DNA from: Streptomyces sp. AM 2-1-1
Lineage (GTDB): Bacteria > Actinomycetota > Actinomycetes > Streptomycetales > Streptomycetaceae
NCBI RefSeq assembly: GCF_029167645.1
Contig: NZ_CP119147.1
Span: forward strand, 3,224,001-3,288,000
Length of the DNA: 64,000 bases
Direction of reading: 5' to 3'
Every line of letters starts with the position of its first letter. Position 1 is the first letter of the stretch. A program made the position numbers and the translations under genes. Under the pieces are notes generated by a model. It had not been told where the DNA came from. It saw nothing but the letters and a program-made list of their open reading frames with translations, and did not search any database. Below are positions 15,968 to 25,503 of the stretch, in pieces.

Positions 15968-17923
15968 GTGAGTAACGAAAGCCTGGCCAACCTGCTGCGT
16001 GAAGAGCGCCGGTTCGAGCCGCCGGCCGAGCTGGCCGCGAACGCCAATGTCACGGCGGAGGCGTACGAACAGGCGGCCGCGGACCGGCTGGGCTTCTGGG
16101 CCGAGCAGGCCCGCCGCCTCACCTGGGCCACCGAGCCGACCGAGACGCTCGACTGGAGCAATCCGCCGTTCGCCAAGTGGTTCGCGGACGGCAAGCTGAA
16201 CGTCGCGTACAACTGCGTGGACCGCCACGTCGAGGCGGGCAACGGCGACCGGGTCGCCATCCACTTCGAGGGAGAGCCGGGCGACAGCCGGGCCATCACC
16301 TATGCGGAGCTCAAGGACGAGGTCAGCCGGGCGGCCAACGCGCTGACCGAGCTGGGCGTCGGCAAGGGCGACCGGGTCGCCGTCTACCTGCCGATGATCC
16401 CTGAGGCCGCCATCACGATGCTGGCCTGCGCCCGCATCGGCGCCGCCCACTCGGTGGTCTTCGGCGGCTTCTCCGCCGACGCCATCGCCGCCCGTATCGA
16501 GGACGCGGACGCCAAGGTCGTCGTCACCTCCGACGGCGGATATCGCCGCGGCAAGCCGTCCGCACTGAAACCGGCCGTGGACGACGCCGTCTCCCGCATC
16601 GCGAGCGTCGAACACGTCCTGGTCGTGCGCCGCACCGGTCAGGACACCGCGTGGACCGAGGGACGCGACGTCTGGTGGCACGAGATCACCGCCCGCCAGT
16701 CCACCGAACACACCCCCGAGGCATTCGAGGCGGAGCAGCCGCTCTTCATCCTGTACACCTCCGGGACCACGGGTAAGCCGAAGGGCATCCTGCACACCTC
16801 CGGCGGCTACCTCACCCAGGCGGCCTACACCCACCACGCCGTCTTCGACCTCAAGCCCGAGACCGACGTCTACTGGTGCACCGCCGACATCGGCTGGGTC
16901 ACCGGCCACTCGTACATCGTCTACGGGCCGCTGGCCAACGGCGCGACCCAGGTCATGTACGAGGGCACCCCCGACACCCCCCATCAGGGGCGGTTCTGGG
17001 AGATCGTGCAGAAGTACGGCGTCTCGATCCTCTACACGGCGCCGACCGCGATCCGCACGTTCATGAAGTGGGGGGACGACATCCCCGCCAAGTTCGACCT
17101 GAGCAGCCTGCGCGTCCTGGGATCGGTCGGCGAGCCGATCAACCCCGAGGCGTGGATCTGGTACCGCAAGCACATCGGGGCGGACACGTGCCCGGTCGTG
17201 GACACCTGGTGGCAGACCGAGACCGGCGCGATGATGATCTCGCCGCTGCCCGGCGTCACCGCGACGAAGCCCGGCTCCGCCCAGCGCGCCCTGCCCGGCA
17301 TCAGCGCCACCGTCGTCGACGACGAGGCCCGCGAGGTGCCGGACGGCGGGGGCGGCTATCTCGTCCTCACGGAGCCGTGGCCGTCCATGCTCCGCACCAT
17401 CTGGCGCGACGACCAGCGTTTCATCGACACCTACTGGTCCCGGTTCGAGGGCAAGTACTTCGCCGGCGACGGCGCCAAGAAGGACGAGGACGGCGACATC
17501 TGGCTCCTCGGCCGCGTCGACGACGTGATGCTGGTGTCGGGCCACAACATCTCCACCACCGAGGTCGAGTCGGCCCTGGTGTCCCACCCCGCGGTCGCCG
17601 AGGCGGCAGTGGTCGGCGCGGCCGACGAGACGACCGGTCAGGCGATCGTCGCCTTCGTCATCCTGCGCGGCACGGCCACCTCCTCCGACGAACTCCTCGC
17701 CGAGCTGCGCAACCACGTCGGCACCTCACTCGGCCCGATCGCCAAGCCCAAGCGGGTCCTGCCGGTCGCCGAACTCCCCAAGACCCGGTCCGGCAAGATC
17801 ATGCGCCGCCTGCTGCGTGACAAGGCCGAGAACCGGGAGCTCGGAGACGTCACCACGCTCACCGACCCCTCCGTCATGGCCCTCATCCAGACGGACTTCC
17901 CGTCCGCGTCCTCCGAGGACTGA
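15968..17923 (+). CDS. acs: Acetyl-CoA synthetase
   Basis: AMP-forming acetate:CoA ligase, 651 residues, the normal length. It converts acetate, ATP and CoA to acetyl-CoA, AMP and PPi in the cytoplasm. The ATP-binding P-loop [11 protein letters not shown] lies near residue 260, the acetate pocket region [10 protein letters not shown] near 415, the hinge [14 protein letters not shown] near 520, and the acetylatable lysine motif [11 protein letters not shown] near 610. All key motifs are intact. Start GTG 15968 has GGGAG six bases upstream; frame extension to 15926 lacks a site. It ends 18 bases before a very strong GNRA-loop hairpin. Post-translational control by lysine acetylation is expected from family knowledge. 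Confidence 0.97.
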   Translation: MSNESLANLLREERRFEPPAELAANANVTAEAYEQAAADRLGFWAEQARRLTWATEPTETLDWSNPPFAKWFADGKLNVAYNCVDRHVEAGNGDRVAIHFEGEPGDSRAITYAELKDEVSRAANALTELGVGKGDRVAVYLPMIPEAAITMLACARIGAAHSVVFGGFSADAIAARIEDADAKVVVTSDGGYRRGKPSALKPAVDDAVSRIASVEHVLVVRRTGQDTAWTEGRDVWWHEITARQSTEHTPEAFEAEQPLFILYTSGTTGKPKGILHTSGGYLTQAAYTHHAVFDLKPETDVYWCTADIGWVTGHSYIVYGPLANGATQVMYEGTPDTPHQGRFWEIVQKYGVSILYTAPTAIRTFMKWGDDIPAKFDLSSLRVLGSVGEPINPEAWIWYRKHIGADTCPVVDTWWQTETGAMMISPLPGVTATKPGSAQRALPGISATVVDDEAREVPDGGGGYLVLTEPWPSMLRTIWRDDQRFIDTYWSRFEGKYFAGDGAKKDEDGDIWLLGRVDDVMLVSGHNISTTEVESALVSHPAVAEAAVVGAADETTGQAIVAFVILRGTATSSDELLAELRNHVGTSLGPIAKPKRVLPVAELPKTRSGKIMRRLLRDKAENRELGDVTTLTDPSVMALIQTDFPSASSED

Positions 17924-17940
17924 GTCAAGGCGTACGGCTC

Positions 17941-17970
17941 CGAGGGGCGTCCGGCAACGGACGCCCCTCG
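17941..17970 (+). terminator. acs terminator hairpin
   Basis: Perfect 13-bp stem CGAGGGGCGTCCG / CGGACGCCCCTCG closed by a GCAA tetraloop, 18 bases after the acs stop. No T-tract follows. Confidence 0.85.
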
Positions 17971-18120
17971 GTCGTGTGGACGGGTTCCCGGTCGTACGGA
18001 GGCCCTTCGGTCGCACGGAGGCCCTTCGGTCGTGCGAAGGGCCTTCGCGCGCGGACTACCCTCGCGCGTGCGGACAGCCCTCGGTCGTATGGACGGCCCT
18101 CGGTCATGTGGACGGCCCGT
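17970..18120. repeat. 19-bp tandem repeat array, about eight units
   Basis: Imperfect copies of GGTCGTACGGAGGCCCTTC run head to tail from the terminator towards nhaA: starts at 17970, 17990, 18009, 18028, 18047 (17 bases), 18064, 18083 and 18102. Units differ mainly in the middle. No open frame uses them. Confidence 0.85.
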
Positions 18121-18238
18121 CTAGAGTGGCCGTAGCAGGGCAACAGCAGAGAAGATCTTCATAGGGGTGCCGGGAAGTCTGGTCGGCGAGTGCGTCCGTC
18201 ATGCCCTCCCCACCACCCCGTACCCGGAGGTCCCTCCC

Positions 18239-19726
18239 GTGGCCGAACCCCGCCGTACCCCGCCGGTCTCTCCAGCATCGGCTTCACCGGCTTCTCCACC
18301 TGCCTCCGACCCACCGGCTTCCGATCCACCGCCGGTCTCCCCCGCCTCCTCCCGGACGACGCTGCTCAACCGCCTCCCGCTGCCCGAGCGGAACTTCCTC
18401 GCCGACGCGCTTCGCACGGAGACGGTCGGCGGGCTCATCCTGCTGGTGGCCGCCGTCGCGGCACTCGTCTGGGCCAATGTGCAGGGCTCTTCCTACACGG
18501 CGGTCAGCGACTTCCACTTCGGCCCGGCCGCTCTCGGTCTCGACCTCTCCGTGGAGCACTGGGCCGCCGACGGGCTCCTCGCCGTCTTCTTCTTCGTCGC
18601 GGGCGTGGAGCTCAAGCGCGAGCTGGTCGCGGGTGAACTGCGCGACCCGAAGGCGGCCGCGCTGCCCGTCATCGCCGCCCTGTGCGGCATGGTGGTACCG
18701 GCTCTCGTCTACGTGCTCACCAGTGCCCTCGGTGGAGGCGGCCTGGACGGCTGGGCCGTTCCGACCGCGACCGACATCGCCTTCGCGCTCGCCGTCCTCG
18801 CGGTGCTCGGCACCTCGCTGCCGGGTGCGCTCCGCGCGTTCCTGCTGACGCTGGCCGTCGTCGACGACCTCTTCGCGATCCTGATCATCGCGGTGTTCTT
18901 CACCGAGTCGATCGACTTCCTGGCGCTCGGCGGCGCCTTTCTCGGGCTGGCCCTCTTCTGGATCCTGTTGCGCCTCGGGGTCCGCGGCTGGTGGGTGTAC
19001 GTGCCGCTGGCTCTCGCCGTCTGGGGGCTGATGTACAACAGCGGCGTCCACGCCACCATCGCGGGAGTCGCCATGGGGCTGATGTTGCGCTGCACCCGGC
19101 GTGAGGGGGAGACGGTCTCTCCCGGCGAGCGGATCGAGCATCTGATGCGCCCGTTGTCGGCCGGCCTCGCCGTCCCGCTGTTCGCGCTCTTCGCCGCCGG
19201 CATCACCCTGCGCGGCGACGCGCTCGCCGGGGTCTTCACGCGGCCCGAGACGCTCGGGATCGTCCTCGGGCTCGTCGTCGGCAAGACCGTCGGTGTGTTC
19301 GGGGGCGCCTGGCTCGCCACCCGCTTCACCAAGGCAGAACTCAACCGTGACCTGGCCTGGGCGGACGTCTTCGCGGTGGCCGCCCTCGCCGGCATCGGTT
19401 TCACCGTCTCACTGCTCATCGGCGAGCTCGCTTTCGCCGGTGACGAGGAAAAGACCAACGAAGCCAAGGCGGCCGTTCTGCTCGGTTCGGTCATCGCCGC
19501 CGTAGTCTCCGGTGTACTGCTCAAACTCCGGGTACGCGTCCACCGGGCGTTGTACGAGGCGGAGGAGCGGGACGAAGACGCGTCGGGGGTGCCCGACATC
19601 TACGAACAGGACGATCCCGCGTACCACCTGCGGATGGCCGCCCTCCACGAACGGAGGGCGGCGGAACACCGCCGTCTCGCCGAACGGGCGGGGGCAGCGA
19701 GCGACAGGCCGGACGGTCCGGCATGA
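18239..19726 (+). CDS. nhaA: Na+/H+ antiporter NhaA
   Basis: Inner-membrane sodium/proton antiporter, 495 residues. The NhaA domain spans about residues 40-430 with about twelve hydrophobic segments. Recognisable motifs are VEHWAADGLLAVFFFVAGVE, the unwound-helix motif PTATDIAFALAVL, and the ion-site aspartates in LTLAVVDDLFAI. An N-terminal Pro/Ser/Ala-rich segment and a charged C-terminal tail (RALYEAEERDEDASG then a His/Arg-rich helix) extend the E. coli length by about 100 residues. Start GTG 18239 follows GGAGGT at good spacing; the frame continues upstream to 18167 without a site. It exports Na+ in exchange for protons at alkaline pH. A close-packed holin-like gene follows after 39 bases. 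Confidence 0.95.
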   Translation: MAEPRRTPPVSPASASPASPPASDPPASDPPPVSPASSRTTLLNRLPLPERNFLADALRTETVGGLILLVAAVAALVWANVQGSSYTAVSDFHFGPAALGLDLSVEHWAADGLLAVFFFVAGVELKRELVAGELRDPKAAALPVIAALCGMVVPALVYVLTSALGGGGLDGWAVPTATDIAFALAVLAVLGTSLPGALRAFLLTLAVVDDLFAILIIAVFFTESIDFLALGGAFLGLALFWILLRLGVRGWWVYVPLALAVWGLMYNSGVHATIAGVAMGLMLRCTRREGETVSPGERIEHLMRPLSAGLAVPLFALFAAGITLRGDALAGVFTRPETLGIVLGLVVGKTVGVFGGAWLATRFTKAELNRDLAWADVFAVAALAGIGFTVSLLIGELAFAGDEEKTNEAKAAVLLGSVIAAVVSGVLLKLRVRVHRALYEAEERDEDASGVPDIYEQDDPAYHLRMAALHERRAAEHRRLAERAGAASDRPDGPA

Positions 19727-19765
19727 TCGGTCACCGGATGTGTTGAAGAGAAGAGGGAGTCAGGG

Positions 19766-20299
19766 ATGAGCGACCCCGGCAATTTCGTGGGCAGCGCGGA
19801 CCGCAGTCTGGGACAACTGGTCGCCTCGGCGACCGCCGAGATGTCCGCACTGGTGCACGACGAAATCGCCCTGGCCAAGGCCGAGGTGCGCCAGGACGTC
19901 AAGCGCGGCGTCATGGGCAGCGCCGCCGGAATCATCGCGGGCGTCCTGCTGCTGTTCGCGATCCCGACGCTGAGCTTCGCGGCCGCGTACGGCATCCACA
20001 ACCTGGGGCTCGGCCTCGCCTGGTCGTTCCTGATCGTCGGCGGCGCCTTCATCCTCCTGGGTGTGCTGCTCGCGCTGTTCGCCGTCGCCAAGTTCAAGAA
20101 GGTCAAGCCCCCGGAGAAGTCGATCGCTTCCGCGAAGCAGAGCGCGGCCGTTCTCCAGGGCGTCAAGCCGCACCCCCGGCCGGCCGCCGCGCCCGTTCCG
20201 TCCCGCGCGGCGATCGGTGGTTCCACGCTCGCGGACAAGGCCGTCGAGAAGAGTCCGGTCCTGGACAAGTCGTCCGCTGTGGCACGCTCTTCGGCATGA
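19766..20299 (+). CDS. Holin-superfamily small membrane protein (Phage_holin_3_6 type)
   Basis: 177-residue membrane protein of the actinobacterial putative phage-holin/superfamily III group. A short N-terminus leads to an amphipathic region (LVHDEIALAKAEVRQDVKRG) and two hydrophobic helices (GSAAGIIAGVLLLFAIPTLS and WSFLIVGGAFILLGVLLALF). A cytoplasmic tail rich in Lys, Ala, Pro and Ser follows. The holin name is by homology only; there is no lysin gene beside it and the family is common in streptomycete core genomes. AGAGGGAG lies before the ATG. The stop overlaps the hydrolase start as ATGA, so the two are translationally coupled. Confidence 0.85.
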   Translation: MSDPGNFVGSADRSLGQLVASATAEMSALVHDEIALAKAEVRQDVKRGVMGSAAGIIAGVLLLFAIPTLSFAAAYGIHNLGLGLAWSFLIVGGAFILLGVLLALFAVAKFKKVKPPEKSIASAKQSAAVLQGVKPHPRPAAAPVPSRAAIGGSTLADKAVEKSPVLDKSSAVARSSA

Positions 20300-21417
20300 C
20301 GGTCCCCGAAAGAAGCGCATTCGGTACGACAGGCTCCGCGCGACCCGCGCCGGAGCCGTCCGGGTCCACCCCGGATGCCGCACGGCCCGCCGTCGCCGGC
20401 GGGCCGGCGGCCGGTGGTGGCCCGGCGGCCGGCATCGGGCCGACCGGCGGTACGACGGCTACCGGCACCCCGGCCGGTGGCGGCCGTCCGGCGCTCCTCT
20501 CCGGGGGCCCCGTGCGGCTGGACGGCCCCTGGACCCACCGTGACGTGGCCGCCAACGGGGCGCGGTTCCACATCGCGGAGATGGGTTCCGGCCCTCTCGT
20601 ACTCCTGCTGCACGGCTTTCCGCAGTTCTGGTGGACCTGGCGCCACCAACTGCCCGCCCTCGCCGAGGCGGGTTTCCGCGCCGTCGCGATGGACCTGCGC
20701 GGCGTCGGCGGCAGCGACCGCACGCCCCGGGGCTACGACCCCGCCAACCTGGCGCTCGACGTCACCGGGGTGATCCGGTCGCTCGGTGAACCGGACGCGG
20801 CCCTCGTCGGGCACGACATGGGCGGCTACCTCGCGTGGACGGCGGCCGTGATGCGGCCGAAGCTGGTACGGCGCCTCGTGGTGTCCTCGATGCCGCACCC
20901 GCGCCGCTGGCGCTCCTCCATGCTCTCGGACCTTTCCCAGTCCCGGGCCGGTTCGTACGTCTGGGGGTTCCAGCGCCCGTGGCTGCCGGAGCGTCAGCTC
21001 GTCGCGGACGAGGGCGCCTTGGTGGGCCGCCTGATCGAGGAGTGGGCGGGTCCCAGCGACGTCGACTTCCCGGACGAGGGCACGCTCGACGTCTACCGCC
21101 GCGCCATGTGCATCCCGTCGACGGCGCACTGCGCGGTGGAGCCCTACCGGTGGATGGTGCGGTCGATGGCCCGGCCGGACGGTGTGCAGTTCTACCGGCG
21201 CATGAAGCGACCGGTCCGGGTGCCGACCCTGCACCTGCACGGGTCACTCGATCCAGCGATGCGCACCCGGAGCTCCGCCGGGTCCGGCGCGTACGTCGAA
21301 GCGCCCTACCGATGGCGACTTTTCGACGGTCTCGGACACTTCCCGCACGAGGAGGATCCGGCCGCCTTCTCGACCGAACTCATCAACTGGCTCAAGGATC
21401 CCGAGCCCGATCGCTGA
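20296..21417 (+). CDS. Alpha/beta hydrolase, epoxide-hydrolase-like
   Basis: 373 residues. The first 70 residues are low-complexity Gly/Ala/Pro/Thr. The alpha/beta-hydrolase fold then shows the oxyanion motif HGFPQFWWTWRHQLPALAEA, the nucleophile elbow GHDMGGYLA with Asp as nucleophile, and the catalytic His in FDGLGHFPHEEDP. An Asp nucleophile and the HGFP motif favour epoxide hydrolase or haloalkane dehalogenase over esterase; the substrate is unknown. Translation couples to the holin-like gene through ATGA at 20296-20299. The low-complexity leader is unusual for this family and might be an artefact of an early start; a GTG inside it could be the true start. Confidence 0.87.
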   Translation: MTVPERSAFGTTGSARPAPEPSGSTPDAARPAVAGGPAAGGGPAAGIGPTGGTTATGTPAGGGRPALLSGGPVRLDGPWTHRDVAANGARFHIAEMGSGPLVLLLHGFPQFWWTWRHQLPALAEAGFRAVAMDLRGVGGSDRTPRGYDPANLALDVTGVIRSLGEPDAALVGHDMGGYLAWTAAVMRPKLVRRLVVSSMPHPRRWRSSMLSDLSQSRAGSYVWGFQRPWLPERQLVADEGALVGRLIEEWAGPSDVDFPDEGTLDVYRRAMCIPSTAHCAVEPYRWMVRSMARPDGVQFYRRMKRPVRVPTLHLHGSLDPAMRTRSSAGSGAYVEAPYRWRLFDGLGHFPHEEDPAAFSTELINWLKDPEPDR

Positions 21418-21915
21418 CCCTGTACGCACAGATGTTCCCCCGGCGGCCACGTGCCCCGCGCATAGGCCGATTGGCTTGCTTCCGCGCGATTACCGACCAT
21501 GGGTCACGGGCAGACGTCGGGGTATGGGCTGGACGCACGACTTCGGTGACGCAGCACGCAACCGCCGCTCGACCGCCACTGCCGCGGTGAGCACTCATGA
21601 GGGGGGCGGCCCCACGGGCCATATGCATACCGTGCAGGTCATACACGATCCTCGTCTCGGCATCCCGCGCATCCTCCGCCGACGGGCCCGCTGGATGTCG
21701 GCGCGGCTGCGTCATCCCCGCGCGTGAGCCGCATCCGCACCTGACCAGCCGTGGGTGCGGGGATGTCCCCGCACCCACGGACACCTTCCGACCGGCAGGC
21801 TGTACGCCCGCGCACGGCTTGGCCGGAAGACCTGCTCCGACGCCGTCGGCCCTCGGCTCCCGCCGGGGGACGACGTCGGGGCCCGGTACGACCGGCCGGG
21901 CCAGTCGTACCTCCC
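21418..21915. other. Convergent intergenic region
   Basis: 498 bases between the hydrolase (plus) and marP (minus). It contains the 15-bp-arm hairpin at 21749-21780. Open frames here have no recognisable product or good codon bias. Confidence 0.6.
21749..21780. terminator. Strong hairpin terminator
   Basis: Perfect 15-bp arms CCGTGGGTGCGGGGA / TCCCCGCACCCACGG separated by TG. It lies between convergent genes, 135 bases after the marP stop. Confidence 0.65.
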
Positions 21916-23115
21916 CTAGAGCGTGCACCCCTGGGTGTCCACCTGCTGGGTGGCCGTGCGGCCGGTGTCGATGTCCTGGCGGATCTCGTCGGCGGTGAGG
22001 GCGTACCCGGTGTCTGCGTCGTCGCGGGACTTGGCGAACACCACTCCGTACACCTTTCCGTCCGGAGTGAGCAGGGGGCCACCGGAGTTGCCCTCCCGGA
22101 CGAGCGCGTAGAGGGAGTACACGTCACGGCGGACGGTGCCGCGGTGGTAGATGTCGGCGCCTTCGGGCTCGATGCGGCCCCGGACCCGCGCGGAGCGGAC
22201 GTCGTAGCCGCCGTTCTCCGGGAAGCCGGCCACGATGGCGCTGTCCCCCGTCCTCGCGTCGGCCCCGGCGAAGTCCAGTGCCGCTGCCCGGAGCTCCGGA
22301 ACGTCGAGCACGGCGATGTCCCGCTGCCAGTCGTAGACGACGACCCGCGCGTCGTACACCCTTCCCTCGCCACCGACTTGGACGGTGGGCTCGTCGACGC
22401 CACCGACCACATGGGCGTTGGTCATGACGCGCCCGTCCGCGAAGACGAAGCCGGTGCCTTCGAGGACCTTTCCGCAGCTCGGAGCCATGCCGACGACCTT
22501 GACGACGGACTTCTTCGCGCGGGCCACCACCGGACTGCCCGTCAGCGCCGGGTCCGGAGGCGCGACCTCGGTGATCGGCTCGTTGGCGAACGGGCTGAAG
22601 ACCTGCGGAAAGCCGTTCTGGGCGAGGACCGAGGAGAAGTCGTCGAACCAGGTCGACGTCTGCTGGGGCATCACGCGGGAAACCCCCAGCAGCACCGAGG
22701 AGTTGCGGACCTGCTTGCCCAGGGTGGGAAGGGAGGTACCGGCGAGTGCGGAGCCGATCAGCCAGGCGACCAGCAGCATCGCGGCCACATTGACCAGCGC
22801 GCCGCCGGTGGCGTCCAGCGCGCGGGCGGGGGACCAGGTGATGTGCACGCGGAGCTTGTTGCCGAGGTGGGTGGTGCACGCCTGACCCACCGAGGCGCAG
22901 ACGATCACGATCACGACCGCGACCACGGCCGCCGTCGAGGAGACCTCGGAGTTGTCCGTGACCCGGTCCCAGATGACCGGCAGCAGGTACACGGCGGCCA
23001 GACCGCCCCCGAGGAAGCCGATCACGGACAGGATGCCGACGACGAAACCCTGGCGGTAGCCGATCACCGCGAACCACACGGCGCCGACGAGCAGCAGGAT
23101 GTCCAGCACGTTCAC
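21916..23115 (-). CDS. marP: MarP-like membrane serine protease
   Basis: Membrane-bound periplasmic protease, 399 residues. A CvpA-type N-terminal domain with four hydrophobic helices (about 1-125) precedes a chymotrypsin-like domain. The triad is His235 (NAHVV), Asp266 (QRDIAVL) and Ser344 (GNSGGPLL). Cys214 and the C-terminal Cys397 are placed like the disulfide pair of M. tuberculosis MarP (Rv3671c), which is needed for acid and oxidative stress survival. Start GTG 23115 has a GCGAGG site about ten bases upstream. Downstream neighbours (NUDIX, nth, crp and so on) match the mycobacterial order, supporting orthology. In mycobacteria MarP activates a peptidoglycan hydrolase; the streptomycete substrate is unknown. 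Confidence 0.9.
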   Translation of the reverse strand: MNVLDILLLVGAVWFAVIGYRQGFVVGILSVIGFLGGGLAAVYLLPVIWDRVTDNSEVSSTAAVVAVVIVIVCASVGQACTTHLGNKLRVHITWSPARALDATGGALVNVAAMLLVAWLIGSALAGTSLPTLGKQVRNSSVLLGVSRVMPQQTSTWFDDFSSVLAQNGFPQVFSPFANEPITEVAPPDPALTGSPVVARAKKSVVKVVGMAPSCGKVLEGTGFVFADGRVMTNAHVVGGVDEPTVQVGGEGRVYDARVVVYDWQRDIAVLDVPELRAAALDFAGADARTGDSAIVAGFPENGGYDVRSARVRGRIEPEGADIYHRGTVRRDVYSLYALVREGNSGGPLLTPDGKVYGVVFAKSRDDADTGYALTADEIRQDIDTGRTATQQVDTQGCTL

Positions 23116-23201
23116 CGTCTACAGCCTCGCAGATCTGTCACCTGGCCCGTCGGGTGACGGGGTCCGGGAGCCCGGAACAACACAGCAGGAGAGCCAGCCT
23201 G

Positions 23202-23960
23202 TCATGCGTGCCAGTCGAGCGGCACCTGCCTGGTCCGGTCCCAGGGGCGTTCCCAGTCCGCGAAGTGGAGAATCCGGTCGATCAGACCCGCGGTGAACCC
23301 CCAGACGAGGGCGTCTTCCACCAGGAAGGCGGGGCCCAGATGGCCGCTGGGGTGCTTGGTGATCACCCGGTTGGCCGGGTCGGTGAGATCGGAGACGGGG
23401 ACGGTGAAGACCCGGGCCGTCTCGGCCTGGTCGACCGCCCGGACCGGACTGGGGTTCCGCCACCAGCCGAGCACCGGGGTCACCACGAAGCCGCTGACGG
23501 GGATGTAGAGCCGCGGCAGCACGCCGAAGATCTGGACCCCGCACGGATCGAGGCCGGTCTCCTCCTCGGCCTCCCGCAGCGCCGCTCTGAGCGGGCCGGT
23601 GGTGGCCGGATCGCCGTCCTCGGGGTCCAGCGCGCCCCCCGGGAAGGCCGCCTGCCCGGCGTGCGAGCGGAGCGTGCCCGCCCGCTCCATCAGCAACAGC
23701 TCCGGCCCCCGGTCACCCTCGCCGAAGAGGATGAGCACGGCCGACTGGCGCCCCGCACCGCTTTCCGGCGGCAGGAAACGGCTCAATTGCTGCGGACGCA
23801 CGCCACGCGCCGCCTCGGCGACCGGTCCGAGCCAGTCCGGCATGCCGTCCGTGGTCACGGCGACCGCGTCCGCGCGGGCGAGTGACTCGCCCGGCCGGTG
23901 CGTCCCGCCGTCGGTCTGCGCGGCGCTCGTCGGCCGCGTCGTGCTCGGTGTGTAGGTCAT
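23202..23960 (-). CDS. NUDIX hydrolase, CoA-pyrophosphatase type
   Basis: 252 residues. The segment LLLMERAGTLRSHAGQAAFPGG is the family signature of CoA-diphosphohydrolases, followed by a NUDIX box with the core REAEEETGL. It would cleave CoA, acyl-CoA or related dinucleotides to phosphopantetheine and 3',5'-ADP, controlling CoA levels; specificity is inferred from the signature. The N-terminal 30 residues are low complexity. Start ATG 23960 has a weak GGGGG site; the frame is open to 23999. It sits 86 bases upstream of marP on the same strand and may share its transcript, as in Mycobacterium (Rv3672c). Confidence 0.88.
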   Translation of the reverse strand: MTYTPSTTRPTSAAQTDGGTHRPGESLARADAVAVTTDGMPDWLGPVAEAARGVRPQQLSRFLPPESGAGRQSAVLILFGEGDRGPELLLMERAGTLRSHAGQAAFPGGALDPEDGDPATTGPLRAALREAEEETGLDPCGVQIFGVLPRLYIPVSGFVVTPVLGWWRNPSPVRAVDQAETARVFTVPVSDLTDPANRVITKHPSGHLGPAFLVEDALVWGFTAGLIDRILHFADWERPWDRTRQVPLDWHA

Positions 23961-24104
23961 GGGCACCCCCGATTTCTCACAACGCCTGTCATCTGCCATT
24001 TCGTTCCGTCTTCATCCGTACGGGGGACGCGCGGGAACGTTCCGTGACGACGACCGCCGACGGCGCCGGGACTGCCGGGGGTAAGGCCGGGGGCGCGATG
24101 CCTT

Positions 24105-25274
24105 TCATGCGGCCCCCGCGCCCGGCGGTGGCGCCACCCCCCGGCCGGCCGCGCCCCCGCTGGGGGCAGCGGACCCCGCGCCCCCCGCTCCGTCCTCCCG
24201 CGCGGCCGCCAGAGCGGCCTCCTGCGCCGCCGCTTCCCGCGCGCCCAGACCCGGTGCCGGAGCGCCCGGGTAGTCGGGCGGAGGACTGAGCCGCTGACCC
24301 GGCTGGCCGCCCTTCTCGTACTTCAGCAGCTTCCTGGCCTTCTCGGGGTCGGTCTCCCCCTCCCCGTAGGAGGGGCAGAGCGGTGCGATCGGGCAGGCCC
24401 CGCAGGCGGGCTTGCGGGAGTGGCAGATTCGGCGGCCGTGGAAGACGACGCGGTGCGAGAGCATCGTCCACTCGCTCTTCGGGAAGATCCCGGCGACGAC
24501 GGCTTCGACCTTCACCGGGTCCTCCTCGTCGGTCCACTTCCAGCGCCGTACGAGCCGTCCGAAGTGGGTGTCGACGGTGATGCCGGGGACGCCGAAGGCG
24601 TTGCCGAGAACGACGTTGGCGGTCTTGCGGCCGACGCCCGGCAGGGTCACGAGGTCCTCGAGCCGGCCGGGCACCTCCCCACCGAAGTCGTCCCGGATCG
24701 CCGCCGAGAGGCCGAGCAACGACCGGGTCTTCGCCCGGAAGAACCCGGTCGGCCGGATCAGCTCCTCCATGTCCTCCGGGACGGCGGCAGCCATGTCCTC
24801 GGGGGTGGGGTACGCGGCGAAGAGTGCGGGAGTGGTCTGGTTGACCCTCAGATCCGTGGTCTGCGCGGAGAGGACGGTGGCGACGAGCAGTTCGAAGGGG
24901 TTGCGGAAGTCCAGCTCCGGATGGGCGTACGGGTAGACCTCGGCCAGTTCGCGGTTGATCCGGCGGGCCCGGCGGACCATCGCCAGGTGGGACTCGGGCT
25001 TGGCCGGCTTCCGCGGCGCGGACGTGGACGCGGCAGCCTTCGCCGCGGAGCGCTTCGACGCCGCGGGCCCGGACGCCGCACGCTTCGGCGCGGCAGCCTT
25101 CGGCGCGGCAGCCTTCGACGTGGCGGCCTTCGACGTGGCGGCCTTCGACGCGGCGGGCCGGGCCTTCGCGGCAGGCGCCTTCGTCGCGTCGGCGGGCGCG
25201 ACCGTCCGCTTGCGGGCCTTCCGCGGCGCCCCCGAACCATGTTCGCCCACGGCTGAATCCTGCTTCTCCGACAC
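24105..25274 (-). CDS. nth: Endonuclease III with histone-H1-like N-terminal tail
   Basis: Base-excision repair DNA glycosylase/AP lyase for oxidised pyrimidines, 389 residues from GTG 25274 (404 from GTG 25319). The glycosylase core has the helix-hairpin-helix [13 protein letters not shown] with the catalytic Lys, the catalytic Asp in VDTHFGRL, and a [4Fe-4S] motif Cys-x6-Cys-x2-Cys-x5-Cys ([17 protein letters not shown]). The E. coli enzyme is about 211 residues. Here roughly 95 extra N-terminal residues form an Ala/Lys/Ser repeat like a histone H1 tail, and about 60 extra C-terminal residues are Ala/Gly/Pro-rich. GTG 25274 has GAGGGG nine bases upstream; 25319 has none. Divergent from crp. 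Confidence 0.93.
   Translation of the reverse strand: MSEKQDSAVGEHGSGAPRKARKRTVAPADATKAPAAKARPAASKAATSKAATSKAAAPKAAAPKRAASGPAASKRSAAKAAASTSAPRKPAKPESHLAMVRRARRINRELAEVYPYAHPELDFRNPFELLVATVLSAQTTDLRVNQTTPALFAAYPTPEDMAAAVPEDMEELIRPTGFFRAKTRSLLGLSAAIRDDFGGEVPGRLEDLVTLPGVGRKTANVVLGNAFGVPGITVDTHFGRLVRRWKWTDEEDPVKVEAVVAGIFPKSEWTMLSHRVVFHGRRICHSRKPACGACPIAPLCPSYGEGETDPEKARKLLKYEKGGQPGQRLSPPPDYPGAPAPGLGAREAAAQEAALAAAREDGAGGAGSAAPSGGAAGRGVAPPPGAGAA
25088..25147. repeat. 15-bp tandem repeat in nth, four units
   Basis: Four units of GCGCGGCAGCCTTCG (the last two ACGTGGCGGCCTTCG) encode the Ala-Lys-Ala-Ala-Pro/Ser-Lys repeats of the Nth tail. Unit length keeps the frame. Confidence 0.85.
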
Positions 25275-25425
25275 CTCGACGGCCCCCTCGGCCTTCGCTC
25301 TCCACTGCTTTCCGGACACCCGGTCAGCCTAGGGCCCGACCCTCCGATTCGCCCCTGTCAGCGGGTTTCCACCCCCGATCGGCCCCCTGCCGTACGATCC
25401 GGGCCGTTCGTGCGTCAAACTGGTT

Positions 25426-25440
25426 TGTGATTGATCGCAC
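25426..25440. promoter_or_regulatory. Candidate Crp-type operator upstream of crp
   Basis: TGTGA-TTGATC-GCAC resembles the Crp half-site pattern TGTGA-N6-TCACA with a degenerate right half. It lies 64 bases before the crp start, in the nth-crp divergent promoter, so autoregulation is possible. Confidence 0.4.
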
Positions 25441-25503
25441 TGTTTTACCGTCCGGCATGATGGGGACCACGGTTCCCTGAACAGGCCGACAAGGAGAGAT
25501 CTC

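Noticed and set aside
19766..20299. Prophage remnant because of holin-family similarity
   Set aside because: No other phage gene lies near and the family is common in streptomycete core genomes.
21720..21790. CRISPR-like GC-rich repeat word (TGCGGGGATGTCCCCGCA)
   Set aside because: It occurs once, has no spacer-repeat periodicity and no cas genes; it is explained by the hairpin terminator.
21392..21928. Minus-strand frame of 178 codons between hydrolase and marP
   Set aside because: Arg/Pro/Gly-rich with no domain and it overlaps both the terminator hairpin and the hydrolase end.
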